A stretch of DNA of 47,053 nt from Ignavibacteriales bacterium (lineage in GTDB: Bacteria; Bacteroidota; Ignavibacteria; Ignavibacteriales; Ignavibacteriaceae), in assembly GCA_016182615.1 (NCBI GenBank), contig JACPGF010000122.1, positions 1 through 47,053 of the forward strand, read 5' to 3'. Every line of letters starts with the position of its first letter. Positions within the stretch are counted from its first letter, which is position 1. This document shows, piece after piece, positions 1 to 9,847 of the stretch. A program made the position numbers and the translations under genes. Below the pieces are notes generated by a model. It saw only the letters and a program-made list of their open reading frames with translations, did not search any database and was not told the origin of the DNA.

Positions 1-1281
1 GTATGGGAATCGGAAAACATGGTGGACTACTGGTCACAACGCCATTATGCAAATGTTGATATAAAAATCGGCGCGTGGGTAAAAACATCAGGAGTTAATG
101 TTAACCCTGCAAATGATGATGCAAGATGGTTTGTAACGTATGCATTTTACGATAGTGCAGGAGTACTGATTGGTGAAACCAAATTACCGGTAAATCAGAC
201 TCAGGCTACAAGCACCGGCTGGATAGCCGATACAAATGCAGCAGGACAAACGATATTACCGAAAGATTCATGGAAGACGATCATAAAGTTCATTGGCGGC
301 AAAGACGCAACCGGAACAGTATGGGCGGATGATTTTATCTTAGTTGGCCGGAATGGCGGCTGGGCAGGACAGAACTGGAATACCTCGGTAGATATGCCGA
401 CAGGCTGGATATACTGGCTGCCACCGAATGGCGGCAACGACGGATTGTTATCTAATGGTTACGAGAACACGAAAGTAAGTAACGAAGCCACACACAGCGG
501 AATGAACGCATTGAAATTTGACATGCCGTTTACCCGCACCCCGCAGGATGGATTTGTTGGAACCAAGCGTTGTTTGTTAAACACAACAGCAAAAGGCAAC
601 AACGGTAGCGTTTTCAATATAGAGAATGTTAAAGGCGGCGATGTATTGCGTGCAACAGTATGGATTAAGGCAAGTAATTTAGTGCCCGATTCAGCGGCAA
701 AATATCCTGATACATGGTCAGTTGGTTTTACCTATGGCTTCTTCAAGGGCAACGAGAACAATGTTGGCTTTAACAGCGTTGATGGTTATCCAAAAGATAT
801 GAGCTTTAAGTTCCCGGCAGTTAACTCATTCGACTGGACTCCTTACACGTTTGATTTTACAGTGCCTGAAACCCCGGATGCAAAAGCGCTTGAAATTAGA
901 TTGCATATCTATTCAAGATTTACCGGTACGGTTTATTTTGATGATTTACAAATAACTAATTTGAGTATTGTTTCAGGAACACAGTATGCAGATGCAATTC
1001 CGACAAACTTTACGGTATTTCAGAATTATCCGAATCCGTTCAATCCTTCAACAAGGATCAGTTACTCAATTCCTACAGCAACAAACGTTACCATAAAGGT
1101 ATATGATATGCTTGGCAATGAAGTAATTACCTTACTGAATGAAGATCAGGCACAGGGTATGTACACGATAAATTGGAATGGCGTAAATGCTCAGGGAAGC
1201 AAAGTTGCTACCGGAACATATATCTATTCGGTTAAAGCTGGCAATCAGCAAACACACAAGAAGATGATTCTTCTTAAATAA
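1..1281 (+). CDS. C-terminal part of a T9SS-exported carbohydrate-binding protein (5'-truncated)
   Basis: The frame is open from base 1, so the gene starts before the window; the ATG at 19 is internal. Two beta-sandwich modules resembling CBM4/9-type carbohydrate-binding domains are visible. The first ends near base 345 (VWADDFILVG) and the second covers about 400-960 (ending FTGTVYFDDLQI). From about 1010 to the end there is a classic T9SS type A sorting domain: it starts at the motif NYPNPFNPST, is followed by a FlgD-like beta-fold, and ends with KKMILLK. The protein should therefore be exported across the outer membrane and anchored or released. Any catalytic domain lies upstream and is not visible. 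The neighbouring mannoside genes suggest it binds or degrades mannan, but that is inference. A terminator follows directly. Confidence 0.85.
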   Translation, partial: VWESENMVDYWSQRHYANVDIKIGAWVKTSGVNVNPANDDARWFVTYAFYDSAGVLIGETKLPVNQTQATSTGWIADTNAAGQTILPKDSWKTIIKFIGGKDATGTVWADDFILVGRNGGWAGQNWNTSVDMPTGWIYWLPPNGGNDGLLSNGYENTKVSNEATHSGMNALKFDMPFTRTPQDGFVGTKRCLLNTTAKGNNGSVFNIENVKGGDVLRATVWIKASNLVPDSAAKYPDTWSVGFTYGFFKGNENNVGFNSVDGYPKDMSFKFPAVNSFDWTPYTFDFTVPETPDAKALEIRLHIYSRFTGTVYFDDLQITNLSIVSGTQYADAIPTNFTVFQNYPNPFNPSTRISYSIPTATNVTIKVYDMLGNEVITLLNEDQAQGMYTINWNGVNAQGSKVATGTYIYSVKAGNQQTHKKMILLK

Positions 1282-1290
1282 TGTACCTCA

Positions 1291-1325
1291 AGGGGGTGGG
1301 ACTCTGTCCTGCCCTCTTTATTTTT
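1291..1325 (+). terminator. Rho-independent terminator after the T9SS protein
   Basis: An 11-bp stem (1291-1301 with 1307-1317, three G-U pairs) closes a 5-base loop and is followed by TTTATTTTT. It lies 10 bases after the stop codon and separates the first gene from the operon that begins at 1355. Confidence 0.8.
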
Positions 1326-1354
1326 ATGTCAGGAATTATTAGCATAGGCATGTA

Positions 1355-4042
1355 ATGATCACATTGATATCTCAAAACAAATACATCTTGGCTGCATTAT
1401 TGGTTTTATTCACGGCAACAGATTACTTCTGCGGTACAACAGGAAAAATTGCAGGCACCGTTACGGATGCCAAAACCAAAGAATTGTTAATCGGCGTGAA
1501 TATTCAGGTAACCGGTACAAGATACGGCGGAGTCAGCGATGCCGAAGGTAACTTTTTTATCATTAATTTACCTCCCGGTGTTTACGAGATAAAAGCCTCG
1601 TACATCGGATACTCGCAGGTTAATATTAAAAACGTCAGGGTATCTGTTGATCAGACCAGCAGGCTTGACATAGAACTTGCTTCGGAAACTTTACAGCTTA
1701 ATTCGATTGTTGTTACTTCGCAGGCACCAATCGTTCGCAAAGATTTAACCTCGACTGAGAATAAAATCAGCGCGGATGATATAGCAATGCTGCCGGTAGA
1801 AGATGTGGCAGGAGTAGTTAACCTGCAGGCCGGTGTTGTTGACGGTCATTTTAGAGGCGGTCGCGGCGGAGAAGTGAAATATCTGATTGATGGTGTATCG
1901 GTGAATGATGCGTTATCCGGACAATCTGCCCTTACTGCCGAAGTTAACAGTATCCAGGAACTGCAAGTGCTTACAGGTACATTTAATGCCGAGTACGGAG
2001 AAGCTCTGTCAGGAGTGGTAAATCAGATTACAAAAATCGCGGGTGAGAACTACGCGGGTTCTTTAACAGCCTATGCAGGCGATTATATCAGCTCTCACAA
2101 AGATGTGTTTCAAAATATTGATAATGTATCACCCACTGCTATTCACAATGTGCAAGGCACGTTTAGCGGTCCCGTACCGGGAACAGGTGATTATCTGAAA
2201 TTTTTCCTTTCAGGAAGATATGTTTATGATGACGGGTATATGTATGGCAAACGGAAATTTAACCCTTCGGATTCATCAAATTTTTCGGCCAATAATCCGG
2301 CTGAATGGTATGTCGGGGCAACCGGTGATAATAAATATGCCTCAATGAATTATAACAGGCGTGGTACCCTTCAGGCAAAACTGCAATATAAACTTGGCGG
2401 CGGTAAAGGCCTAGTGCTTAATACCATGATGCAAAATCAGGAGTATAAAGAATACAATCACTCGTACCGGCTTAACCCGGATGGTGATTACACGAATCAT
2501 CAGAATAATTCACTTGTTAGTTTAAGTTACACGCATGTTTTCAACAAATCGATTTTTCTCGATGCACTCGCGTCCTATGTTAATACCGATTTTAAGCGCT
2601 ACGTTTTTGAAAACCCGCTTGACGAACGCTACGTTAACCCCGACCGGCTGAAAGATGTTTCAGGCAATGCATTTTTAACCGGCGGCACACAGAACTGGCA
2701 TTTTTATCATACATCGACAATTAAAACCGCGAAGATTGATATTACGAGCCAGCTTAACCAACTGCACGAAATGAAATCGGGCTTTGAATTTAATTTACAT
2801 ACTTTGCGTTATAAAGATTTGCAAATTGTTATTGATGCCAACAGCAATTATAAACCATCCATGCCGAAAGACGGGACATTTAACTATAACGTTTATACAA
2901 ACCACCCGGTGCAGTTTGCCTATTATCTGCAGGACAAAATAGAGCTCGATTATCTTGTCGTCAATATCGGTGCACGGTTTGATTTATTTCAACCTGATGC
3001 AAAAGTGTTAAAAGACCCGGATAACATAGGGGTTCTTGATGATTTAACACCAGCGTATCCTGATTCGCTGTTTACCACGGCAACAGCCAAATATCAAATT
3101 TCTCCACGGCTTGGCATCTCGTATCCAATGAGTGATAAAGGTGCAATTCATATCTCGTACGGCCATTTTTTTCAAGTACCCCCGTTTGAATATTTGTACA
3201 AGAATCCTAATTTCAGAATACCGCTTACCGGAGATTATCCACAGAATATTGGAACAAGTATTGGTAACGCTGATTTGAAGCCGCAGCAAACCACCATGTA
3301 CGAAATCGGATTACAGCAGGAGCTTTTCCCCGGTTTTGGTACTACGGTTACCGCTTATTATAAGGATATCAGGAATCTTCTTGGTACCGAAATACACATA
3401 AAAAATGAATTTAAAAAATACGCCAAGTTTGTAAACAGGGATTACGGCGCGGTAAGTGGATTTACTTTGTCATTCGAAAAACAATTTGCCGACGGGTTTG
3501 GTGCAGGAATCGACTATACCTATCAGGTTGCCAAGGGTAATGCTTCTGACCCCAATGATGCATACAATAAGGCGCAGGCCTCTCCCCCGGTTGAAGCGAA
3601 CAAGCAATTAGTGTTTTTGGATTGGGACAGAAGGCACTCGATTAATTTTAGCTTAACACTCGGCGAAACCACAGACTATATCGCTTCCTTTATTGGTCGG
3701 TTTGGTACCGGGCTGCCATACACACCTTCACTGCAAAATCAGCGGGTGGGGCTTGAAAACAGTGACAACAAACCAACAATGATTAATGTTGATTTCTATT
3801 ATACCAAGTTTTTACAACTGGATGGGTATAAACTGGCAGTATTTCTCAAAATATATAATTTGTTCGATACCGAAAACGAATTGAATGTTTTTGGCGATAC
3901 CGGCCGGTCCGGTTACACATTGGATTTAACGCGGGCGCAGGAAGCTCCCCGCGGTGTTAATACACTGGCAGACTATTACACGCGGCCGGATTTTTACTCA
4001 GCCCCCCGCCAGGTTATACTTGGCGCTTCAATAGATTTTTAA
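1355..4042 (+). CDS. TonB-dependent outer membrane receptor
   Basis: An 895-residue receptor that would import a ligand across the outer membrane using TonB energy. In order: an N-terminal signal segment (about 1-27), a carboxypeptidase-regulatory-like beta domain (about 30-110, GKIAGTVTDAKT to the IGYSQ segment), a plug domain (about 120-232, with YLIDGVSVNDA and the FNAEYGEALSG segment), then a long 22-strand-type barrel ending in aromatic Phe (SIDF). It lacks the typical SusC partner: no SusD gene is nearby, and a 1078-residue secreted protein follows 24 bp downstream. It is the first gene of the mannoside operon, so an oligosaccharide ligand is plausible but unproven. No strong Shine-Dalgarno sequence is visible directly upstream of the ATG. 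Confidence 0.9.
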   Translation: MITLISQNKYILAALLVLFTATDYFCGTTGKIAGTVTDAKTKELLIGVNIQVTGTRYGGVSDAEGNFFIINLPPGVYEIKASYIGYSQVNIKNVRVSVDQTSRLDIELASETLQLNSIVVTSQAPIVRKDLTSTENKISADDIAMLPVEDVAGVVNLQAGVVDGHFRGGRGGEVKYLIDGVSVNDALSGQSALTAEVNSIQELQVLTGTFNAEYGEALSGVVNQITKIAGENYAGSLTAYAGDYISSHKDVFQNIDNVSPTAIHNVQGTFSGPVPGTGDYLKFFLSGRYVYDDGYMYGKRKFNPSDSSNFSANNPAEWYVGATGDNKYASMNYNRRGTLQAKLQYKLGGGKGLVLNTMMQNQEYKEYNHSYRLNPDGDYTNHQNNSLVSLSYTHVFNKSIFLDALASYVNTDFKRYVFENPLDERYVNPDRLKDVSGNAFLTGGTQNWHFYHTSTIKTAKIDITSQLNQLHEMKSGFEFNLHTLRYKDLQIVIDANSNYKPSMPKDGTFNYNVYTNHPVQFAYYLQDKIELDYLVVNIGARFDLFQPDAKVLKDPDNIGVLDDLTPAYPDSLFTTATAKYQISPRLGISYPMSDKGAIHISYGHFFQVPPFEYLYKNPNFRIPLTGDYPQNIGTSIGNADLKPQQTTMYEIGLQQELFPGFGTTVTAYYKDIRNLLGTEIHIKNEFKKYAKFVNRDYGAVSGFTLSFEKQFADGFGAGIDYTYQVAKGNASDPNDAYNKAQASPPVEANKQLVFLDWDRRHSINFSLTLGETTDYIASFIGRFGTGLPYTPSLQNQRVGLENSDNKPTMINVDFYYTKFLQLDGYKLAVFLKIYNLFDTENELNVFGDTGRSGYTLDLTRAQEAPRGVNTLADYYTRPDFYSAPRQVILGASIDF

Positions 4043-4066
4043 CGGGAAGAGCAAGGAACACTTAAC

Positions 4067-7000
4067 ATGCTTAACAAACATAATTTGATTGTATTGATTT
4101 TTGCAGTCTCCTTTCTTTCCCTGCACGCGCAACAGCTCGTGGATAAGAACCGGGGCAATCACAAGTACACGAAAAAAGGCATCATGGACGGAAACCTTGT
4201 TCAGACCACCTTTTACAATTTTGGCGAAATAGCCGATTACTTGAATGAACCGACAACAAGCGGTGTTTGGCCCCGCGGCAGCGGGCATACATACGTGGAT
4301 GGAATCGCGGTAATTGTACAGGCTGAAACCAAAGCGCCCGGCGGGCAGTTAATTCATCCGCTGGAAACCAACTACTATGAATTTACCCGGTACGATGCTT
4401 CTTCGGGAGTCACGTATGGATGGTGGCCTTTACCCGGCTATGCCAATCCGTATCAATCCTCTGTTGCCCGGAGTGATGATTCGAAAACCTGGCCAAGTAC
4501 CTGGCCTGACAGGCCGACTGACTGGGATGGTATCTGGAACGGCTACTTTGGTAAGGGTATTCAGAATGCCGATGTTGAATCTTATTTTGTATTTGACGAT
4601 GATGAAGACAGGGATTACATAAACCGTTACAATTTTCATCCCGATGCCGATAACCCGACAAGGGGAGGCTTAGGTATGCAGGTTCACGGCAGGGCATTTC
4701 AATGGTCGCAGGTGCTGGCCGAAGATGTTATCTTCTGGTATTATGAAATTACCAACATGGGCACAACCGATTACGATAAAACGCTGTTCGCGCAATATGT
4801 TGACTGGGGTGTCGGCGGGCATGACAACTCATCGAATAATGCCGGTGACTATGACGAAATACTTGCAATTTCGTATGCATGGTCAACAGTGCCGCATGGA
4901 AACCCCGGAAACTGGAGCCCCGTGGGGTTTGCCGCCTATGCATTTTTGGAAAGCCCCGGTATTGGCGATGATATAAAAGATAACGATCGTGACGGATTAA
5001 CTGACGAAAAACGGGATAATGCTGCGGTAAATTTTATCAATACCCCGCAAACCGATATTTACTTGAAAAATCTCGCGGCAGATACTGCCAAATTCAGAAA
5101 TTTTTACGGCTATTCCTGGAAGGCACACTGGGATGCGGATGAGAATGCCAACTGGAGGAATTATTCTGATGTGAATCTTAATGGCAAATGGGATTATGGC
5201 GAACCGATATATGATGATGTGGGCTCAGATGGTATCGGGCCTTATGACGATAACTATACTGTTCCGGATAAAGATGGAACGGAAGCCAACGGAAGGCCTG
5301 ATCAGTTTGAACCCGATTTTGGTGTTTTGGACAAAGATGAAACAGATCAGTTAGGATTAACCGGATTTGCCATCTTTCCCGTGCACCGGTATGAACTGCT
5401 CAAAGATGAAGAAAACTGGACTGCACTTTCAGCGTTGCCTTCACCGCACGGGCAATCCTTGGCAGGTGTTAATCTTGGTAACTATTTCTCATCATACCTG
5501 TTTCACATGGCTGGCAGAACTACGTATTCGGGGATAACGCATAAGACAGAAGAAACAGGAGAAACACAGCGTTTCTCGATGGCTCTCATATTCGGTATTG
5601 ACAAAGATGATTTATTCAGAAGAAAAAGAACGGTACAGTCTATCTATAATGCAAATTACCGTTTTGCAAAACCGCCTGAAAAGCCGGTTGTAAAAGTTAT
5701 ACCCGGTGATGCCCGTGTAACCCTGTACTGGGATGACCGCGCAGAAAAAACATTTGATGCTTTTTACCAGAAATACAATTTTGAAGGGTACCGTATCTAC
5801 CGCTCAACTGAACCGAATTTTATTGAAAATAAAATAGTAACAGACGCTTACGGGAAAACGGTTTACCGCAAACCATTAGCCATGTTTGATTTGGTTGATG
5901 GTGTAAAAGGTTTACACCCCATTGATATTCAAGGTGCAAAATTTAATATGGGCAGTGAAACCGGGTTAAGCCACTCTTATGTTGATTCGACCGTGCAAAA
6001 TGGGCAAACATACTATTATTCAGTCGTTTCATACGACCAAGGATTTACAACGACCACTATTGCCGGTGAGTTTGAAGGAATACCGCCTTCAGAAACAACA
6101 AGCATTATTAAAATTGCGAGTAATGGCAAAGTGAAAACCGATGTCAATACTGCGGTAGCAACGCCAAGGGCACCCGCTGCCGGATATATTCCGCCCGAAA
6201 TTACGAACATGAAAATGAGCGGACCAGGAACGGGTTCAGCAACGCTTAATATCCTTGACCCGGATTCAATACATGCAAACCATACCTACCGGCTTGAGTT
6301 TACCAACGAGGCAGTGTATCAAAATAATCCGTACCCTTATTACCGCTTAATTGATTACTCGGTTAACGATACGATTATTAAGCAGACACGGTTCACGGGT
6401 GACCATGTACAGACCCTGACGACTGACGGATTTAGTATTGATGCTAAAAATGACAGTATTGTTAAAATAAATCCCGCGGACTGTATGTGGAAAAAAGGCA
6501 GCAGCAACTTTATCGTCAGCACCGGATTCGATTCCCGGTATGCTGCCGGGTATGCATCAAAACGAACCGATTATCCTGCGGATTTTGAAATAGAATTTAC
6601 CGATTCAATGCAGGGCGATACTTCATATCCCGCAACGGGATTCAGCCAGCCGCTTCCTTCGAATATAATTGTAAGGAATACGACAGAAAACATTGACCGC
6701 TTTCAGTTTATCTTCCGGGATAATAATAATGACCTGAAGTTTAACGATGGTGATGCCATATTTGTGGTTTTTGGCGATACATTAGGCAGTGAGGCAACAA
6801 ATTTTAGTAACCTGCATATAAGCTGGTCGATGACTCTGCAAAAAGATACGGCCATTGCAGCCGCTAATCAGCGCCCGCCTTTGCCGGGTGATGTGTACAA
6901 GATAGCAACAACTAAGCCTTTCCGTACCGGTGAATACTTGCAGTTTACAACTAAAGAACAGCAGTTTGATAAATCAAAAGCGACCGGCGAATTAGACAGG

Positions 7001-7303
7001 ATAGCAGTTGTGCCAAACCCGTATGTTGGCGCGGCTTCGTGGGAACCCGCAACAACGGATGTCGGAAGAGGAGAACGCAGGATTCAGTTCATACACCTGC
7101 CTGCAAAATGCACCATACGTATTTTTACTATGAGTGGAGCACTGGTGCAGACATTAGAACATGAAAGCACCTTAACTGACGGCCAGCTTGCATGGAACCT
7201 GACGACCCGTGATGGGATGGATATGGCATTCGGCGTTTACATCTTTCATGTGGACGCACCCGGTGTCGGCGAAAAAATCGGTAAATTCGCGGTAATAAAG
7301 TAA
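4067..7303 (+). CDS. Large secreted protein with calcium-type Asp-rich motifs, fibronectin-like region and FlgD/T9SS-like C-terminus
   Basis: A 1078-residue exported protein with a signal peptide (MLNKHNLIVLIFAVSFLSLH, cut near AQQ). Residues about 300-430 carry several Asp-rich loops of EF-hand/thrombospondin-3 type (DNDRDGLTDE, DVNLNGKWDYGE, DKDGTEANGRPD), suggesting calcium binding. Residues about 537-670 look like a fibronectin type III domain (RVTLYWDD ... GYRIYRSTEPNF ... YYYSVVSYD). The last ~95 residues (from VVPNPYVG) form a FlgD-like/T9SS sorting-type domain ending GKFAVIK. It sits between the TonB receptor and the PorV-like gene, 24 and 16 bp from them, in the place where a SusD-type lipoprotein would normally be. 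No catalytic domain is recognised; it may be a surface glycan-binding or receptor-associated protein (inference). Confidence 0.75.
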   Translation: MLNKHNLIVLIFAVSFLSLHAQQLVDKNRGNHKYTKKGIMDGNLVQTTFYNFGEIADYLNEPTTSGVWPRGSGHTYVDGIAVIVQAETKAPGGQLIHPLETNYYEFTRYDASSGVTYGWWPLPGYANPYQSSVARSDDSKTWPSTWPDRPTDWDGIWNGYFGKGIQNADVESYFVFDDDEDRDYINRYNFHPDADNPTRGGLGMQVHGRAFQWSQVLAEDVIFWYYEITNMGTTDYDKTLFAQYVDWGVGGHDNSSNNAGDYDEILAISYAWSTVPHGNPGNWSPVGFAAYAFLESPGIGDDIKDNDRDGLTDEKRDNAAVNFINTPQTDIYLKNLAADTAKFRNFYGYSWKAHWDADENANWRNYSDVNLNGKWDYGEPIYDDVGSDGIGPYDDNYTVPDKDGTEANGRPDQFEPDFGVLDKDETDQLGLTGFAIFPVHRYELLKDEENWTALSALPSPHGQSLAGVNLGNYFSSYLFHMAGRTTYSGITHKTEETGETQRFSMALIFGIDKDDLFRRKRTVQSIYNANYRFAKPPEKPVVKVIPGDARVTLYWDDRAEKTFDAFYQKYNFEGYRIYRSTEPNFIENKIVTDAYGKTVYRKPLAMFDLVDGVKGLHPIDIQGAKFNMGSETGLSHSYVDSTVQNGQTYYYSVVSYDQGFTTTTIAGEFEGIPPSETTSIIKIASNGKVKTDVNTAVATPRAPAAGYIPPEITNMKMSGPGTGSATLNILDPDSIHANHTYRLEFTNEAVYQNNPYPYYRLIDYSVNDTIIKQTRFTGDHVQTLTTDGFSIDAKNDSIVKINPADCMWKKGSSNFIVSTGFDSRYAAGYASKRTDYPADFEIEFTDSMQGDTSYPATGFSQPLPSNIIVRNTTENIDRFQFIFRDNNNDLKFNDGDAIFVVFGDTLGSEATNFSNLHISWSMTLQKDTAIAAANQRPPLPGDVYKIATTKPFRTGEYLQFTTKEQQFDKSKATGELDRIAVVPNPYVGAASWEPATTDVGRGERRIQFIHLPAKCTIRIFTMSGALVQTLEHESTLTDGQLAWNLTTRDGMDMAFGVYIFHVDAPGVGEKIGKFAVIK

Positions 7304-7319
7304 AGGAAGGAGCAAAACC

Positions 7320-8354
7320 ATGAACAACATCGTAAAAATCAGTATTCTCATGCTTTCAGTGCTTTCCGTTACTTTATCGAATGCACAATCTTTGAAAGTT
7401 TCTAAAACAGGCACCACGGCAGCCTCCTTCCTCGAAATAGGAGTCGGGGGCAGGGCGCAGGCAATGGGCGGTGCTTTCGTAGCACTCGCGGGCGATGCAT
7501 CGGCACTCTATTGGAATGCAGGCGGCATCGCGCGCTTTAAAACAAATGAAGTAATCCTCTATCATTCGCAATGGCTTGCAGATACCAAATTCAACTTCGC
7601 AGGCCTTGTTATTCCGGTTGCAGAGATTGGCACGTTCGGTTTCAGTTTCACTTCATTAAGCATGGCCGATATGTCTGTAAGGACAGTCGAAATGCCCGAA
7701 GGAACCGGTGAGTTTTTCAGTGCCGGTGATTTAGCGCTGGGAATCTCGTATGGCCGCAGTATTACCAACAGGTTTTCAATCGGTTTTACGGCAAAATACA
7801 TACAGCAAACAATCTGGCATATGAGTTCAAAGGGGCTGGCAATTGATGCGGGCACCATGTTTACAACGGATTTACTGAATGGCATGGTTATCGGCGCTTC
7901 AATTTCTAATTTCGGAACCGGAATGAAACTCGAAGGCAGGGACACACGCTCTTATTACCGGGTTGATGAAACAAAACAAGGCTCGAATGAAAGGATACCT
8001 TATAATATTGATTTGGATACCTGGGATATGCCGATGATATTACAGATAGGTGTTACATTCCCTGTTTTTCAGGAGGGCGAGTATAAGGCAATAGCCGCTA
8101 TTGATGCACTGCATCCGAATAACAATTATGAAAGTATTAACGCGGGAGTTGAGTTCTCTTATCATGACTGGATATTTGCCCGTGGTGGATATAAATCGAT
8201 ATTTTTAGCAGACAGTGAAGGCGGGTTGACTTTAGGCCTTGGTATTAATACCAAAATGCTGTTCTCCGAAAATCCAATTGCATTCGATTACGGCTACAGG
8301 GATTTCGGAAGACTGAATAGCATTCACTCATTTTCGCTGAGTATCGGATTCTGA
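7320..8354 (+). CDS. PorV/PorQ-family outer membrane beta-barrel protein
   Basis: A 344-residue protein with a signal peptide (about 1-22, ending SNAQS) and the N-terminal hallmark of the PorV/PorQ (UPF0164) family: FLEIGVGGRAQAMGGAFVAL followed by DASALYWNAGGIA. The rest is alternating beta-strand sequence ending in Phe, as in FadL-like barrels. PorV shuttles T9SS cargo to the sortase attachment complex; family members scattered in genomes may serve individual substrates. A strong Shine-Dalgarno sequence (AAGGAAGGAG) lies upstream of the ATG, 16 bp after the preceding secreted protein, so it may be dedicated to that cargo (inference). Confidence 0.85.
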   Translation: MNNIVKISILMLSVLSVTLSNAQSLKVSKTGTTAASFLEIGVGGRAQAMGGAFVALAGDASALYWNAGGIARFKTNEVILYHSQWLADTKFNFAGLVIPVAEIGTFGFSFTSLSMADMSVRTVEMPEGTGEFFSAGDLALGISYGRSITNRFSIGFTAKYIQQTIWHMSSKGLAIDAGTMFTTDLLNGMVIGASISNFGTGMKLEGRDTRSYYRVDETKQGSNERIPYNIDLDTWDMPMILQIGVTFPVFQEGEYKAIAAIDALHPNNNYESINAGVEFSYHDWIFARGGYKSIFLADSEGGLTLGLGINTKMLFSENPIAFDYGYRDFGRLNSIHSFSLSIGF

Positions 8355-8356
8355 TT

Positions 8357-9847
8357 ATGTACCGCATGTTTTTTTGTTTGTTTATTCTTGCCGCATGCTG
8401 CCTTGGGCAGCAAAGCAGCGCCCAATTGTTAGGTGACTCAATAGTTGCAACAGTGGGAGAGAGGAATATTACAGTCAAAGAATTTATTGATGGATATGAA
8501 TTTGGCCCGGCATTCCCTAAACGGAAAGAAAATTCGAAATCAGTCTATTTGAAATATTGGATTAACGAGAACCTGCTGTCACTCGATGCCGAATCCCGCG
8601 GCTTGGATACAGCTGATATTTTCAGGACGGTCTATAAGGACATTTACAATGATATACTTACCGAAGCGTTATACAAGCAGGAAATTACTCCCCGTGTGAG
8701 TATTGCAGACGCGGAGATTGAAAAGGGCATAGCAGCGGCTAATTTTGAAATAACCCTGAAGTGGTTGTTTTGTGAGACAGATGCCGAATTGCATAAAGTA
8801 TTTGACCAATTAAAGCAAGGTGTCCTGTTCGACACGTTGTTTAAACAGACACTTCCTACGGATGTATTTCCCTCGGACAGAGAATTAACCACAACCAAGT
8901 TCAATTTATTTAAAAAGAACCCGGTTTTAGCCGCTATTGTAGATAGCTTACATGAAGGCATGATAAGTAAACCGGTACAGGGTGCGGATGGCTGGTACAT
9001 CGTCCGGATTGAATCGATTACCCGGAATGGAATAGTTACAGAGTCTGCTTATGCAAGTGCTAAGCAGGAAGTGCGGAATTATTTGGTTAAATCTGTACTT
9101 GATAAAGAATCGGACCGGTATGTTGATTCTTTAATGCGTCAATCGAATTTTATCATCGACGGAGATGCTTTCCGCATCGCACGCGCGTACGTTGGCAAAT
9201 ATGAATTAAGGAAAAAAATATTTGAAGATTGGAAGCTTGGAGAGCCGGCAGAAAAAGCGGTTGATAAACTGAAAAAATCCGGTGTGGCATTGGAAAACCA
9301 GCCATTGGTTGCATCGGCATCCGGCAGATATTTGTTAAATGATTTTATCGCATGGTTCTCATCAAGGTCCTCGTACCTGAAATTTCCTGTAAGCAGTAAA
9401 GCTGCATTTTCGCGCGAAATTGAAATTACCATCTGGCGTATGGTACGCGACAATCTGCTTACGGCAGAAGCATCAAAAAAAGGTCTTGCCGGAGATGCGG
9501 AAGTAATGCGTAACGCTCGTTTGTGGAAAAATAAAATTCTCTACGCGATAGGGCGTGATGAGCTGCTGAACTCGCTCCGTGTGACGAATAAAACTGAAAA
9601 TCCGTTGCTGAGCTCAACAAAAAAGGCTACGGAGCTAACCCCTGAAATTAGTTCAGCAATAAACAGTAAACTTTCGGTGCTGAAAAAAAAGTTTCCCGTT
9701 ATGGTAAACACAGTACTGCTTGAAAAATTGCAAGTCAGTGAAGAGAATAACCCGAGAGCCATAGATGTATTTACAGCCAAACGGGGCGGTATTTTTCCAC
9801 ACCCGGCATTTCCTTCAATAGACCAGATATGGAGTGCCTGGGAATGA
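8357..9847 (+). CDS. Periplasmic peptidyl-prolyl cis-trans isomerase/foldase, parvulin (SurA/PpiC) type
   Basis: A 496-residue protein with a signal peptide (about 1-22, cut near SSAQ). An N-terminal SurA-like helical region (VATVGERNITVKEFIDGYEF) precedes a parvulin-like domain at about 115-228, ending with the typical strand EGMISKPVQGADGWYIVRIE. The remaining ~270 residues are helical. Such proteins help outer membrane and secreted proteins fold. It starts 2 bp after the PorV-like gene and overlaps the next gene by an ATGA. The likely clients are the receptor, barrel and secreted proteins encoded just upstream. Parvulin catalytic residues are poorly conserved by eye, so a chaperone role without isomerase activity is possible. 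Confidence 0.75.
   Translation: MYRMFFCLFILAACCLGQQSSAQLLGDSIVATVGERNITVKEFIDGYEFGPAFPKRKENSKSVYLKYWINENLLSLDAESRGLDTADIFRTVYKDIYNDILTEALYKQEITPRVSIADAEIEKGIAAANFEITLKWLFCETDAELHKVFDQLKQGVLFDTLFKQTLPTDVFPSDRELTTTKFNLFKKNPVLAAIVDSLHEGMISKPVQGADGWYIVRIESITRNGIVTESAYASAKQEVRNYLVKSVLDKESDRYVDSLMRQSNFIIDGDAFRIARAYVGKYELRKKIFEDWKLGEPAEKAVDKLKKSGVALENQPLVASASGRYLLNDFIAWFSSRSSYLKFPVSSKAAFSREIEITIWRMVRDNLLTAEASKKGLAGDAEVMRNARLWKNKILYAIGRDELLNSLRVTNKTENPLLSSTKKATELTPEISSAINSKLSVLKKKFPVMVNTVLLEKLQVSEENNPRAIDVFTAKRGGIFPHPAFPSIDQIWSAWE

Noticed and set aside
9829-9843. Upstream in-frame ATG for the sugar-binding lipoprotein
   Set aside because: The start at 9844 gives a standard lipoprotein signal and an ATGA overlap; the upstream start only adds MECLG.
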